DNA from: Segatella copri
Lineage (GTDB): Bacteria > Bacteroidota > Bacteroidia > Bacteroidales > Bacteroidaceae
DNA: 64,000 nt
Assembly (NCBI RefSeq): GCF_026015295.1
Contig: NZ_JAPDUW010000001.1
Span: 2,713,501 to 2,777,500, forward strand
Direction: 5' to 3'
Positions 36,746-45,602 of the stretch are shown in pieces. The notes beneath the pieces were generated by a model. It saw only the letters and a program-made list of their open reading frames with translations, ran no database searches and was not told where the DNA came from. Position numbers and translations under genes: made by a program. Every line of letters starts with the position of its first letter. Position 1 is the stretch's first letter.

Positions 36746-37219
36746 ATGAATAAAATGCCCGTAAATCCTCCTTCATGGAGAAACGATACCGTTTTGCCTC
36801 TGCCCAACGAGGTAAGAGCCAACGCCTGGGCTGTGGATGCCGCCTGTTCCGGCAATCCCGGTCCGATGGAATACCAATGCATCGACCTTCAGACCGGTGC
36901 CCAGGTTTTCCATTATGGTCCTATCCACGGCACCAACAACATCGGCGAGTTTCTCGCCATCGTCCACGCCCTCGCCCTGATGCAGCAGAAGGGCATTACC
37001 GACAAGGTAATTTATAGCGACAGCGTGAATGCCCAGCTCTGGGTAAGCAAGAAACAATGCAAGACCAAACTGGAGCGCACTCCCCAGACCGAACAGCTCT
37101 ACCAGGTCATCGCCCGAGCCGAGAACTGGCTCCGCACCCACCCCATCAACATACCTATTATAAAATGGGAGACGAAGAAATGGGGCGAGATTCCAGCCGA
37201 TTTCGGAAGAAAGGGATAA
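36746..37219 (+). CDS. RNase H-fold protein (RNase HI-like)
   Basis: 157 residues from ATG 36746; an earlier in-frame ATG at 36689 lies in the argS hairpin and is less likely. RNase HI features: first Asp in WAVDAACSGNPGPMEY, Glu in NNIGEFLAIVHAL and Asp in VIYSDSVNAQLWV. The final acidic position sits in a short end (KWGEIPADFGRKG) rather than the E. coli-type His loop. It would cleave RNA in RNA-DNA hybrids. Bacteroidota have several such short RNase H paralogs, so I leave the symbol blank. Sits between argS and an antitoxin remnant. Confidence 0.85.
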   Translation: MNKMPVNPPSWRNDTVLPLPNEVRANAWAVDAACSGNPGPMEYQCIDLQTGAQVFHYGPIHGTNNIGEFLAIVHALALMQQKGITDKVIYSDSVNAQLWVSKKQCKTKLERTPQTEQLYQVIARAENWLRTHPINIPIIKWETKKWGEIPADFGRKG

Positions 37220-37296
37220 GTTTTTTCAGCCTTAGCGCTTCGGATTCTTTTCGTAATTTTACAGTAGTATTAATCTTGTTTTTAAAAAGAAATAAT

Positions 37297-37434
37297 ATGA
37301 GATTTTATACAGAAGAAGATATATTAGATAAGCATATAGGCAAGATAGGAAGTCCTCATCGTAATCAATTTGAGAATGAAATCAACAGATTCTTAACCAA
37401 AGAGGCCACCAAACTCCCAGATTGTTCTTGCTGA
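37297..37434 (+). pseudogene. Truncated XRE/HigA-type antitoxin remnant
   Basis: 45-residue frame: MRFYTEEDILDKHIGKIGSP then HRNQFENEINRFLTKEATKL. This N-terminus resembles Bacteroidota antitoxins of the form (TEED)-DKHIGKIGTP-R...E, which continue into a helix-turn-helix domain (TQEELG...). Here the frame stops (PDCSC) before the HTH, so DNA binding is lost, and no toxin partner is visible nearby. The foldback element begins 57 bp after it and may have caused the loss. Confidence 0.6.
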
Positions 37435-37490
37435 TTCAGTAAGCATCACCTTTAGATAGACAGTTTAAGAAATAAACGAAGCTATCATCA

Positions 37491-37769
37491 AAATACTCTT
37501 CACTCTTCACCTTTCGGCCGGCCCCCCTGTGTTTATCGGCATTCCGAGGGGTGAAGAGTTGTTTTTATCTCTTCACCCACTCTTCACCACTCTTCACCTT
37601 CAGAAACGGGAACAGAGGAGAAAGACTGATAGGTGGATTGCAAATCTGCCAGAACTGAAGGGTGAAGAGTGGTGAAGAGTAGGTGAAGAGTGCCCGAATA
37701 CTCTTCACCCCTCGAAATGCCGATAAACACAGGGGATTCGGGGCTTTTGGTGAAGAGTGAAGAGTATTT
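37491..37769. mobile_element. MITE-like foldback element (279 bp)
   Basis: Perfect 21-bp terminal inverted repeats (37491-37511 and 37749-37769; begin AAATACTCTTCAC). Inside, 36-bp arms 37524-37559 and 37700-37735 differ at one base, and near-perfect 25-bp arms 37579-37603 and 37655-37680 are built of the decamer GGTGAAGAGT. It has no coding capacity and could fold end to end. I see no clear target duplication. Function: non-autonomous element or palindromic repeat family. Confidence 0.75.
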
Positions 37770-37823
37770 GGCAGGAAGCCTATACGAAAACAAAATAAAG
37801 GAGGTTTCGATAACTGTTCCAGT

Positions 37824-37863
37824 AAAACAGCCGACTAGCCACTCATGCGCTAGTCGGCTGTTT
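37824..37863. terminator. Strong hairpin, likely terminator
   Basis: AAACAGCCGACTAG (37825-37838) and CTAGTCGGCTGTTT (37850-37863) with an 11-nt loop; GCGTTTT follows on the plus strand and a TTTT run precedes on the minus strand. Confidence 0.65.
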
Positions 37864-37866
37864 GCG

Positions 37867-37963
37867 TTTTGCCAGTTGGCTGTTTATATTTTGCCAGTTG
37901 GCTATTTCCGGTTCTCGCATCAATCATCGCAAGTACTTACATCGACTATCGTAAGTACTTGCG
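37867..37963. repeat. Direct and inverted repeats after ATPase B
   Basis: TTTTGCCAGTTGGCT at 37867-37881 and 37889-37903 (period 22). CGCAAGTACTTAC (37928-37940) and GTAAGTACTTGCG (37951-37963) form a perfect 13-bp inverted repeat around a 10-bp spacer. Confidence 0.6.
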
Positions 37964-37980
37964 TTAAAGAACGATATCAG

Positions 37981-39420
37981 TTATTTAAACAAATCATCCA
38001 TTGTAACGACACTTTGTACCCGACCGGCATATTCGTTGAACTTAAGCCCATAAGTAGTAACCAATGTAAGATGCAAGGAACTCCTGCATTTCGTTTCTTC
38101 AGCAAACGTACTCAGTTTATGGCGCAGATTCTTGTCATAAGCAGCATTAATGGAGAAATCATCCTCACAGAATTTCATTTCACAAACATTGATGATACGG
38201 TCGGCTCTGTCAATAATCATATCTATCTGCGCACCATCTTTCTCTTTTCTGCTTTTCCAGGGACTCGCCTCTGTCTGCACTCCACTAATACCGAGTGCCT
38301 GCTTGATTTGTGGCAGATGATAATAGCAAAGAGATTCAAAGGTAAAACCTCGCCATGCTGTCAGCTCAGGTGTCAGCAGGTTGTCTTGCCAGAAATGCGG
38401 ATTTGTCGTCTTTCTGCCATCTATGAATGACAAATAGAATTTGCTGTAGAAATCTGTCAGACGGAAATATACCTCACGCTTGGGATAACCATACTTAACA
38501 TACGATGTTATGAAATCACTCACTTCGAGTGATTTTAATGTAGCTGAAAGTCCACCACCATTAGGTATTTTTGTAAGCGAAACGATTTCTTTTCGCGTAT
38601 ATCCCTGTCTTTTTTGAGCCAGAAGGCGCACGATAGTCATGCAATCCTCCGCATTAGTAAAGAGAGAAGAATAGAGGCGGTCGAACTCTAAACCGAGTTT
38701 GGCTGCAGGTTCGAAGAAAAGCCTGTCCATATTCTGAGCCAGACTTTTGCCTTTCTGCAGCATGGAAATATAATAAGGAATGCCACCTGTAGCCATATAA
38801 CATTGTATCTGGTCGAACTTAGACATCACGATGTTGTTAGCCTGATAGTATTCTTCGCATTCGCCCAACGTAAACGGGCGCAACTTGATTTCATCAGTTG
38901 TGCGATCAAACAAACCGCCTTTATTGTTTAATAGCTTGTCTGAAATCCATGACGTGGCAGAGCCGCAGACGATAAGCATGATATTCTGCTTTCCTGCAGC
39001 CCATCCATTCCAAAAATGCTCTAATGCTGTAACAAATCCCGAGCGGGGAGTGTCAAGCCATGGCAATTCATCTATGAATATCACCTGACGCTTGTCTGCA
39101 TCTTGCTCTTCCAAGAGATTGATGAGTGCATCAAAAGCTTCGAGCCAAGAGGATGGCACCTTCTTACCCTTGCTGCCATAGCGAACAAGACTGGAGTAAA
39201 AGCTAGTCAACTGTTGCTCCATTATTTTTTGACCACTTAACTCATAAGGAGATAAACCCGTATGGTAAAAGCTCATTTTATCCTGAAACAATTCTCTTAC
39301 GAGAAAGGTTTTTCCGACCCTTCTTCTACCATATATTACTGCAAAAACAGGTTTATTTTCCTTGTAAAGATCCAGAAGTTCCTTAATCTCCTGCTTTCTT
39401 CCGATAATTTTCTGTGCCAT
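37981..39420 (-). CDS. AAA ATPase with C-terminal DUF234-like domain
   Basis: 479 residues from ATG 39420 (an earlier frame extension overlaps the promoter). P-loop GRRRVGKT (31-38), Walker B VIFIDELPWLD, GSATSWISDKLLNN sensor region, winged-helix segment near KRQGYTRKEIVSLTKIPN, then an archaeal-type DUF234 end with nuclease-like motif AQIDMIIDRADRIINVCEMKF. Same broad class as the DUF4143 genes, but a different C-terminus. Divergent to the ATPase at 39.6 kb; the 170-bp space between holds three copies of a dyad repeat. Its role is unknown. Confidence 0.85.
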   Translation of the reverse strand: MAQKIIGRKQEIKELLDLYKENKPVFAVIYGRRRVGKTFLVRELFQDKMSFYHTGLSPYELSGQKIMEQQLTSFYSSLVRYGSKGKKVPSSWLEAFDALINLLEEQDADKRQVIFIDELPWLDTPRSGFVTALEHFWNGWAAGKQNIMLIVCGSATSWISDKLLNNKGGLFDRTTDEIKLRPFTLGECEEYYQANNIVMSKFDQIQCYMATGGIPYYISMLQKGKSLAQNMDRLFFEPAAKLGLEFDRLYSSLFTNAEDCMTIVRLLAQKRQGYTRKEIVSLTKIPNGGGLSATLKSLEVSDFITSYVKYGYPKREVYFRLTDFYSKFYLSFIDGRKTTNPHFWQDNLLTPELTAWRGFTFESLCYYHLPQIKQALGISGVQTEASPWKSRKEKDGAQIDMIIDRADRIINVCEMKFCEDDFSINAAYDKNLRHKLSTFAEETKCRSSLHLTLVTTYGLKFNEYAGRVQSVVTMDDLFK

Positions 39421-39442
39421 AATCCTTTCGTTTATTTTGCTG

Positions 39443-39529
39443 CAAATATACAAAAAATATCGTTTCGAGCAAAATAAACGCACGCTATTTTGCTCGAAAT
39501 GGGGTAAAAATACCATTTCGAGCAGAATT
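39443..39529 (-). promoter_or_regulatory. Repeat operator and promoter of ATPase B
   Basis: Minus strand TTTG (39470-39473), 19 bp, TATATTTG (39443-39450). Repeat TTTCGAGCAaAAT: 39463-39475 (covers the -33), inverted at 39487-39500, direct at 39516-39528. GCTCGAAATGG/CCATTTCGAGC is an 11-bp inverted repeat (39492-39502 and 39513-39523). Confidence 0.75.
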
Positions 39530-39588
39530 TACTTAGCATTTACGAACCGATACTTCACTTTCGCCATGGGATAAATATAGCTAAGAAA

Positions 39589-40824
39589 TTGATATTAGAG
39601 AACCAACAAATGGTAAAAGAATTGAGTTTCATTAGACGCAATGTCGAATTTGAACCTCATTCATGCTACGTATTGGTAGGTCTTCGCCGGGCAGGTAAGT
39701 CATATATGCTATATCAACGCATACATGACCTATTACAGCAAGGCCATTCCATTGAAGAAATTCTCTACTTCAACTTTGAAGATGACCGTTTAGCAGACAT
39801 CCAACTCAGCGACCTCGACCTCATCAAACAAGCATACGAAGAATTATTTGCCCATAAGCCAATCTTCATGCTTGACGAGATTCAATTAGTGGATGGTTGG
39901 GAAAAATTTGCACGCCGACTTGCAGACCATAAATACCTTGTTTATATTACTGGAAGCAATGCAAAGATGTTGAGCAAAGAAATTTCCACAACTCTTGACG
40001 GACGTTATATAGTTCAAAATGTATTTCCATTTTCCTTCATGGAATTCCTCCAATCCAAGAACATCCAATTAGAAAAGCAGTGGGAATACCTTGACAACGC
40101 TCCTATCAAACGAACTTTCAATGAATATTTCCACTTTGGAGGATTACCAGAGTTAGTCATCCGAGAAGAATCATTCAAGCGTCAATGGTTAGGCAATCTA
40201 TACTATAAGATATATTTTGGCGACTTAATCAGTAGATACAATATACGTAACACTACAGGATTAAAAGTATTAGTCAGGAAATTAGCTGAGAGCATCAAAC
40301 AGCCACAAAGCTACAATCGTCTTGCAAATATCGTATCTACAGTAGCAGGAAAGGTCAAGCAAGAAACTATCGTAGATTACCTTGAATACATCAAGGAAAC
40401 TTGCATGATTTTTTCTATAGAAAACATTGAAGCAAAATTGCAAGACAAGATTTCTAACAAGAAATACTATTTCATCGATAATGGAATTCTGAACCTCTTC
40501 CTGCTTGATCCAGAAACATCCCTATTGGAAAATATGGTTGCCATTTATCTCTATGAGACGTATGGTGAAGACCTATATTATTACAATGACAATATAGAAG
40601 TTGACTTTTGTCTATTTGAGCATGGTAAAGCCATCCAAGTATCCTATAGCATACAGGATGATAAGACTTATGAGCGAGAAACAAAAGCCCTCATAGTTTA
40701 TGCCAAACGCTTCGATTGCAAGGAGTTATTCATCATCACGATGGATGAAGAAAAAGAGATTAACCTCGACGGCAATATCATCCAAATTATACCACTTTGG
40801 AAAATGCTATTGAAAGGGATATAA
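39589..40824 (+). CDS. AAA ATPase with C-terminal DUF4143
   Basis: 411 residues from TTG 39589; ATG 39610 (MVKELSF) is the conservative alternative, losing seven residues. P-loop GLRRAGKS (31-38), Walker B IFMLDEIQLVDGWEKFARRL, GSNAKMLSKEISTTLDGRY, then DUF4143 with EVDFCLFEHGKAIQVSYS as the nuclease-like core. This family is like the gene at 26.9 kb but distinct in sequence. Unlike its relatives, no TAnnTTTG promoter with repeats is visible in its direction. A hairpin follows directly. Confidence 0.86.
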   Translation: MILENQQMVKELSFIRRNVEFEPHSCYVLVGLRRAGKSYMLYQRIHDLLQQGHSIEEILYFNFEDDRLADIQLSDLDLIKQAYEELFAHKPIFMLDEIQLVDGWEKFARRLADHKYLVYITGSNAKMLSKEISTTLDGRYIVQNVFPFSFMEFLQSKNIQLEKQWEYLDNAPIKRTFNEYFHFGGLPELVIREESFKRQWLGNLYYKIYFGDLISRYNIRNTTGLKVLVRKLAESIKQPQSYNRLANIVSTVAGKVKQETIVDYLEYIKETCMIFSIENIEAKLQDKISNKKYYFIDNGILNLFLLDPETSLLENMVAIYLYETYGEDLYYYNDNIEVDFCLFEHGKAIQVSYSIQDDKTYERETKALIVYAKRFDCKELFIITMDEEKEINLDGNIIQIIPLWKMLLKGI

Positions 40825-40858
40825 ATAGTTGAAGGGCTGCAAAGAACCCTTCAACTAT
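40825..40858 (+). terminator. Terminator of ATPase C
   Basis: ATAGTTGAAGGG (40825-40836), 10-nt loop, CCCTTCAACTAT (40847-40858). Perfect 12-bp stem right after the stop codon. Confidence 0.7.
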
Positions 40859-40937
40859 CTAATATTATAGATTATCTTTCCAAGAGCCTTTCTTTAGCAC
40901 AGGTTTTTAGTCACACAATTAATTTTCTATTATAACT

Positions 40938-42179
40938 TTATTCAGAAAAAAACTCCTCTATAAATGGAATCAGTTCAGAATATCCGTTTGTAATTGATTG
41001 AAAAACAATATTTCCACTATTATCAACAGCATAAACCTTAGGAGGATTCATATCATAACCATTAAAATTTATTATACAATTTTCTCTGGTTTGCGAACAA
41101 TTCTTCCATGGTATTCCAACTTCTTTTATATATTCAAAATGTGCCTCCTCATCAACACAAGGAATAGCACCTCCTGAGCAAAGGGTAGAATATCCCAATA
41201 TTTCAAGTCCTTTACCATGCAAGCGTTCATAAACAGGAATAAGTTTTTGTACTAAGTCTTTAGAATACATACACCATGATTCCCAATGCATCAATAAGGT
41301 CAACTTATTTTTAGAAAAATCACTATTGTTATGAACATTTCCATCAAAATCAATTATTTGAAATTCTGTCATAGGAATTTTTAGATTTTTCCAATAAGTT
41401 TTATAGTTATCAGTTTTTGTAACAGAAAGAAGTGCAAAGTTATGCCAAAAGTCGCAAAAGCGTTCATGATTTTCTGCCCACTTGGGAACATCTGCGTTAT
41501 TAGATATACAAGAAAAATCAAGTTGTCTTCCATCACAAACATAAGACATAAGTTCCGACCATGGATGTTCAGGGAGGTGACTAGATAAATTTACATTATT
41601 TGCTATTGAAAATCCATACAATTTAGTTAAACATTCAGGAACATCACCTCTAATATCATTATTCGACAAAAAAAGATACTTTAAATTTTTTAATTTTTCA
41701 AAAGCCGCAATAGGTAATTTTCCTACTAAATTATTTTTCTCTAGAGAAATCCACTCTACGGTACCCTGTTTTCCCTGAATTTCAGGAGCAGAAATTCCAT
41801 ACCATTCAGAAACCGGCTTATCAGTTCCCCAATTATCTTTTTTTCTCCAATTATCACCACCTAATTCCCTGTATATCTCCATTAAAGCTTCTCGTTCTTC
41901 TTCAACAGAATAAGAATATCTTGTAGTAAATAATCCACTTGGATTAGAAGAAGTAAAAGAGCGCAAAATAGATTGGTTTTTTGAATCTACCAATTTAACT
42001 GTAACATTACCAACTTCATCTAAACTATATTTTACTATATTAGTCGATGGGGACACTACTTCTATGCTCCATTGTTCACTTCCGTCATTTGCATCAAACA
42101 TCACATATTGAATATCAATCTGAGCATTCGATGTAAACAAAAGACTAACAAAAATCAATAATAAACAAACTCTTTTCAT
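40938..42179 (-). CDS. Secreted LRR protein with thioredoxin-like (TlpA) C-domain
   Basis: 413 residues. Signal peptide 1-20. About 95-215: Bacteroidota-style LRR (EIYRELGGDNWRKKDNWGTD then WISLEKNN and LKYLFLSNNDIRG). About 265-413: thioredoxin-like fold of the AhpC/TSA-TlpA group, LTLLMHWESWCMYSKDLVQK with C303-M-Y-S306 in place of CxxC, and NPPKVYAVD as the cis-Pro loop. With only the first Cys it cannot perform normal disulfide exchange but could form mixed disulfides or act as a peroxidase-like or binding protein. Last gene of the UpxY-led operon; overlaps the preceding gene by 4 bases. Confidence 0.75.
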   Translation of the reverse strand: MKRVCLLLIFVSLLFTSNAQIDIQYVMFDANDGSEQWSIEVVSPSTNIVKYSLDEVGNVTVKLVDSKNQSILRSFTSSNPSGLFTTRYSYSVEEEREALMEIYRELGGDNWRKKDNWGTDKPVSEWYGISAPEIQGKQGTVEWISLEKNNLVGKLPIAAFEKLKNLKYLFLSNNDIRGDVPECLTKLYGFSIANNVNLSSHLPEHPWSELMSYVCDGRQLDFSCISNNADVPKWAENHERFCDFWHNFALLSVTKTDNYKTYWKNLKIPMTEFQIIDFDGNVHNNSDFSKNKLTLLMHWESWCMYSKDLVQKLIPVYERLHGKGLEILGYSTLCSGGAIPCVDEEAHFEYIKEVGIPWKNCSQTRENCIINFNGYDMNPPKVYAVDNSGNIVFQSITNGYSELIPFIEEFFSE

Positions 42180-42673
42180 ATTTTCTGTATTTTTAAAGAA
42201 CGATGAAATGACATTGTTAGGATATAGACACCCTTTGAATACTTAGATGTATTTATTACAACACGACCATATCTATCCGCATTTACCTTATCCAGAATTC
42301 GACCATCAATTGTCATAATCCTAACTGTTTCTCCTTCAGATAGTCCACTAACGAGAAATCCATAGTTAATTATGCTCTTAACAAAAATATCCTGTTTGTG
42401 CAATAAAATTGGAATAATAGTTGTTTTATCAATATCCACCTCCTTAACAAAATGATAACTTATATCTGAAAATTTTAGTTTAAGCTTATTTCTCCCATCT
42501 GCAGATATACACATTTCATCTACATTTTCAAAGCTACAAGTCACTTCTTGTTTAAGGCTTACATACACTGTCCCATTTATAGTACGAAAGCATAATGCCT
42601 TCACACGCTCTTGAGCTGATATTGTCAAAAGACTCACACATGACAAGAATAAACAAAATAAAAATCTAATCAT
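42176..42673 (-). CDS. Small secreted protein with T9SS-like C-terminus
   Basis: 165 residues. Signal peptide 1-20 (CVSLLTISAQ). The C-terminal 75 residues (GLSEGETVRIMTIDGRILDK ... SKGVYILTMSFHRSLKIQKI) match the type A sorting domain used by T9SS cargo. The first 90 residues (QEVTCSFENVDEMCISADG) resemble the small beta-rich stalk that often precedes the sorting domain. It may be exported and processed by PorU. No catalytic domain. Confidence 0.65.
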   Translation of the reverse strand: MIRFLFCLFLSCVSLLTISAQERVKALCFRTINGTVYVSLKQEVTCSFENVDEMCISADGRNKLKLKFSDISYHFVKEVDIDKTTIIPILLHKQDIFVKSIINYGFLVSGLSEGETVRIMTIDGRILDKVNADRYGRVVINTSKYSKGVYILTMSFHRSLKIQKI

Positions 42674-42685
42674 TTACTATAATAT

Positions 42686-42937
42686 TTAAGATTTTAAAGC
42701 CCAAGTCAAGCACATGGACTCCATATTTCTGTTTTTAATATCGTCCTTGCCACCAAGTGCAAGATTTTCCTTCTCCTCATTTTGCTCTGCATTCTGAACC
42801 ACTCTATCAGCAAAAAGGGTATCTGCCACTTGCACACTGTCATTTGTAGCCAGTCCATCCACCTTATTACCAGTTTCCTTGCAAGCTACAACTGACATGG
42901 ATGCAACAAAAATTATCAAACAATATAACTTTCTCAT
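42686..42937 (-). CDS. Small lipoprotein
   Basis: 83 residues. Lipobox SVVAC puts the lipid Cys at residue 19. The mature part is acidic (ETGNKVDGLATNDSVQVADT), followed by a Gln/Glu-rich segment. I do not recognise a family. Lies 25 bp downstream of a C10 protease gene; a small periplasmic or surface lipoprotein next to a C10 protease could be an inhibitor or chaperone by analogy with Bacteroides C10 loci, but no similarity shows this. Confidence 0.6.
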   Translation of the reverse strand: MRKLYCLIIFVASMSVVACKETGNKVDGLATNDSVQVADTLFADRVVQNAEQNEEKENLALGGKDDIKNRNMESMCLTWALKS

Positions 42938-42962
42938 AATTACAAATTATTAATTTAAACTA

Positions 42963-45539
42963 TTACCATACTACGATTTTCTTTCCTAAGATAATATACA
43001 AACCTGGGGCAATTGGAACTTTCTGCTCACCAGCATCCACCAAAACCTCTTTCATCTTTTGACCACCAAAATTATAAATGGTCATTTTTCTTTCTCGCTC
43101 AGAAATAATTTTCAAACATCCTTTTCCTCCTAACACTTGAAAGTTTTCACTATGTGGCATCGAAATCATCGTAGAAGTTCCACCTACATACACAGGCAAT
43201 TCATTACCAGACAGACGATAAGCTAAAGAACTCCCCACAACATAAAGCTTATATTTCTCAACATCAGAACTTAATTTAACCCCTGCCACAGAACTAATGG
43301 TGATAGCTCCTATTATAAAACGACTGCCAACTTCATCAGGACTAACCTCTACTGTACAATTTTCTGTAGAATTAGCCTCCATCCATATTGTCTTTTCTAC
43401 CTGTTTGCAACGATTATTTGGCTTACCCGTCATTGACACAACATATTTAAAACGAGCCTTAGAACCCTTATTTTTGAGAACAAAGTTAAACACAGCCTTA
43501 TTATCTTGTGCTAAAGGAGCCTTAACTAACCCTTTACCTTCAACATAGCAAGCATGCTCTACATCATAAGCTCCCGGGGTCGCATTACTATAAGCATCTA
43601 TTAAAACAATCGAAGGATTTTCATAAGCAACTGTTGGGATACATTTACCACACACAAGTTCTTCTCCTTCCTCATCTACCAACCAAAAATATACATTTTC
43701 AGAATTTGTCCTCAATTTAAACGCTCTCGTAATATCCCCTAACGCTGGCACAGACAGATTAAAATGTTCCTTTGGTGAATCAGGTTTTACATCGTTATCA
43801 CTAACATACATATCAATCTTACCCATGTATTCCTCAAACATTTTGTTATGAAGTGAGAATTGAAAAACATTCTCATCTCCTTGGATAACTTCATCATTGG
43901 CAACAATATCTGCTGTCAAATCAAGACATTTCGAAACTCGAATATTCTGCTCTGTGGCTTTTACGTAAACTACTCCTCTACGCCACAAATCACTCATATG
44001 AAACACACCCTCATTCCATTTTCGACCATCATAACTATAAAAAACTGACAATTTAGAAACGCCAACAGGGAAAGCATACTCAAATGGAAGTTCAAAATCC
44101 CAACTTGAATAGCTAGAAGGCTTCCTTTTATTCAAATGAAGTTTCTTTTTATCCGAAACAATTATAACATTCCCATTACCTTGAGTAACTCCGACTGCCA
44201 CATATCCATCAAAGTCTTTGTCTGATAAGTTACCAAATTCAAATGTCATCGTACCTTTGAAATTATCAGAACTACTCGTGCGAGTATCTTTTTGCCAAAT
44301 TACTTTTGATGTTATCATTAAATTAATATGAGAAGTTGCATGTTCAAAAAGAGGACTATCTTTTACACCATTGTCAGGAGCAATTCCAATCAATATTCCT
44401 AAATCTTTTGTATAACCATCTTTTGAAGATACAGAGGCTGCGCCTTCATAATCTGGATTTAAGACCATCAGGTCAAAATAGCCGTTACGAGAACCATTCC
44501 ATCCCCAATTTATATGATACAAACCAGATTCATCGACACCATCACAGACAAATTCATGCCCACCTGTTGAATCAAATCCACTAAAAATAATAGGACGTTC
44601 TGCTTGTAATTCTCTATTAATAAGCTCTACCCATTGAGATAATGTTACTTCACTACGATATACTTTATTCAGTAAGTCTGCATCATAACCAAAAAACTTA
44701 GCCAACTGGGATGGTTCTAAATTACCACCTGACAAAGGACCATATTGAACCTGAATAGCTGCCCCACAATGAAATAATAATTTTGCCACGGCATCTGCAT
44801 TTGTATCCGTATAAGACACGTTATAATAAGTAGGCAGAATGTTAGCCCAATCATAAGCCTCTCCCTTTGATATAGAAGAAGTCATCTGACCCTTTCTGTA
44901 ATCATAGCCAGGAATATCTGCCTGAAGTGTTTTTGGATACCTATAATACGCCATCACTTGCGCCATTGCCACAGGAACACATCCAGTAACAGCATGTAAA
45001 GAACCTCCATCATAAAGGGGGCACATCTTATTATAAGGATTATCCTGACCAAAAGCTATGTTTCCTAAAAGTGGTTCCACCTTTATCGCATTCAAACTTG
45101 AACGAATATTTTTTTCTACCTCCAAATTACGAATAGTCGTTTCATCATTCCCTAACACTTTATCTACAGTCGCTTGGTATGATTTCATAAAATACGTGAG
45201 GCCATCAGGAAGTTCATTTTCATTAAAAGTTCCCTCATCAGAATATCCTATAATTTCTGGAAATCTGTCATCTCCAGAAACGATAACAAATCCTTTATCT
45301 TCACTATTGGCAAAAACATAGCAACTAACCGTCTGTGAATTTGTCTCGCCCCCAAAACTCTTAGCCTTGCAGGCTGGAGAACTATTTTCATCAATTTGTA
45401 TTCCCAACTTAGCCGCTTGCTTTTCCGCAATAGCCTTTGCTTGAGCATAACTTCTTGGCCCTGCCAAGGAACTTATACACACAAAAGAGGAAAGCAATAT
45501 AAGCAATATACTTTTGTTAATTCGAGTATAATTCTTCAT
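42963..45539 (-). CDS. C10 (streptopain-like) cysteine protease A
   Basis: 858 residues. Signal peptide (about 1-26), Spi-type pro-domain (28-140: YAQAKAIAEKQAAKLGIQID, GFVIVSGDDRFPEIIGYS), mature C10 protease from about 155 with nucleophile C187 (VTGCVPVAMAQVMAYYRYP) and H328 (STGGHEFVCDG), then YHINWGWNG. Long beta-rich C-terminal part (about 400-780), ending with an FGGQKMKEVLVDAGEQKVP-type sorting domain. Likely secreted by T9SS and active after removal of the pro-part. Related enzymes include Prevotella interpain and Streptococcus SpeB. Substrates unknown. Confidence 0.9.
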   Translation of the reverse strand: MKNYTRINKSILLILLSSFVCISSLAGPRSYAQAKAIAEKQAAKLGIQIDENSSPACKAKSFGGETNSQTVSCYVFANSEDKGFVIVSGDDRFPEIIGYSDEGTFNENELPDGLTYFMKSYQATVDKVLGNDETTIRNLEVEKNIRSSLNAIKVEPLLGNIAFGQDNPYNKMCPLYDGGSLHAVTGCVPVAMAQVMAYYRYPKTLQADIPGYDYRKGQMTSSISKGEAYDWANILPTYYNVSYTDTNADAVAKLLFHCGAAIQVQYGPLSGGNLEPSQLAKFFGYDADLLNKVYRSEVTLSQWVELINRELQAERPIIFSGFDSTGGHEFVCDGVDESGLYHINWGWNGSRNGYFDLMVLNPDYEGAASVSSKDGYTKDLGILIGIAPDNGVKDSPLFEHATSHINLMITSKVIWQKDTRTSSSDNFKGTMTFEFGNLSDKDFDGYVAVGVTQGNGNVIIVSDKKKLHLNKRKPSSYSSWDFELPFEYAFPVGVSKLSVFYSYDGRKWNEGVFHMSDLWRRGVVYVKATEQNIRVSKCLDLTADIVANDEVIQGDENVFQFSLHNKMFEEYMGKIDMYVSDNDVKPDSPKEHFNLSVPALGDITRAFKLRTNSENVYFWLVDEEGEELVCGKCIPTVAYENPSIVLIDAYSNATPGAYDVEHACYVEGKGLVKAPLAQDNKAVFNFVLKNKGSKARFKYVVSMTGKPNNRCKQVEKTIWMEANSTENCTVEVSPDEVGSRFIIGAITISSVAGVKLSSDVEKYKLYVVGSSLAYRLSGNELPVYVGGTSTMISMPHSENFQVLGGKGCLKIISERERKMTIYNFGGQKMKEVLVDAGEQKVPIAPGLYIILGKKIVVW

Positions 45540-45602
45540 AATTACATTTTTAATAATAAGAAATTATCCTATTTAAAACATTTATTAAACCAACATTACC
45601 AA

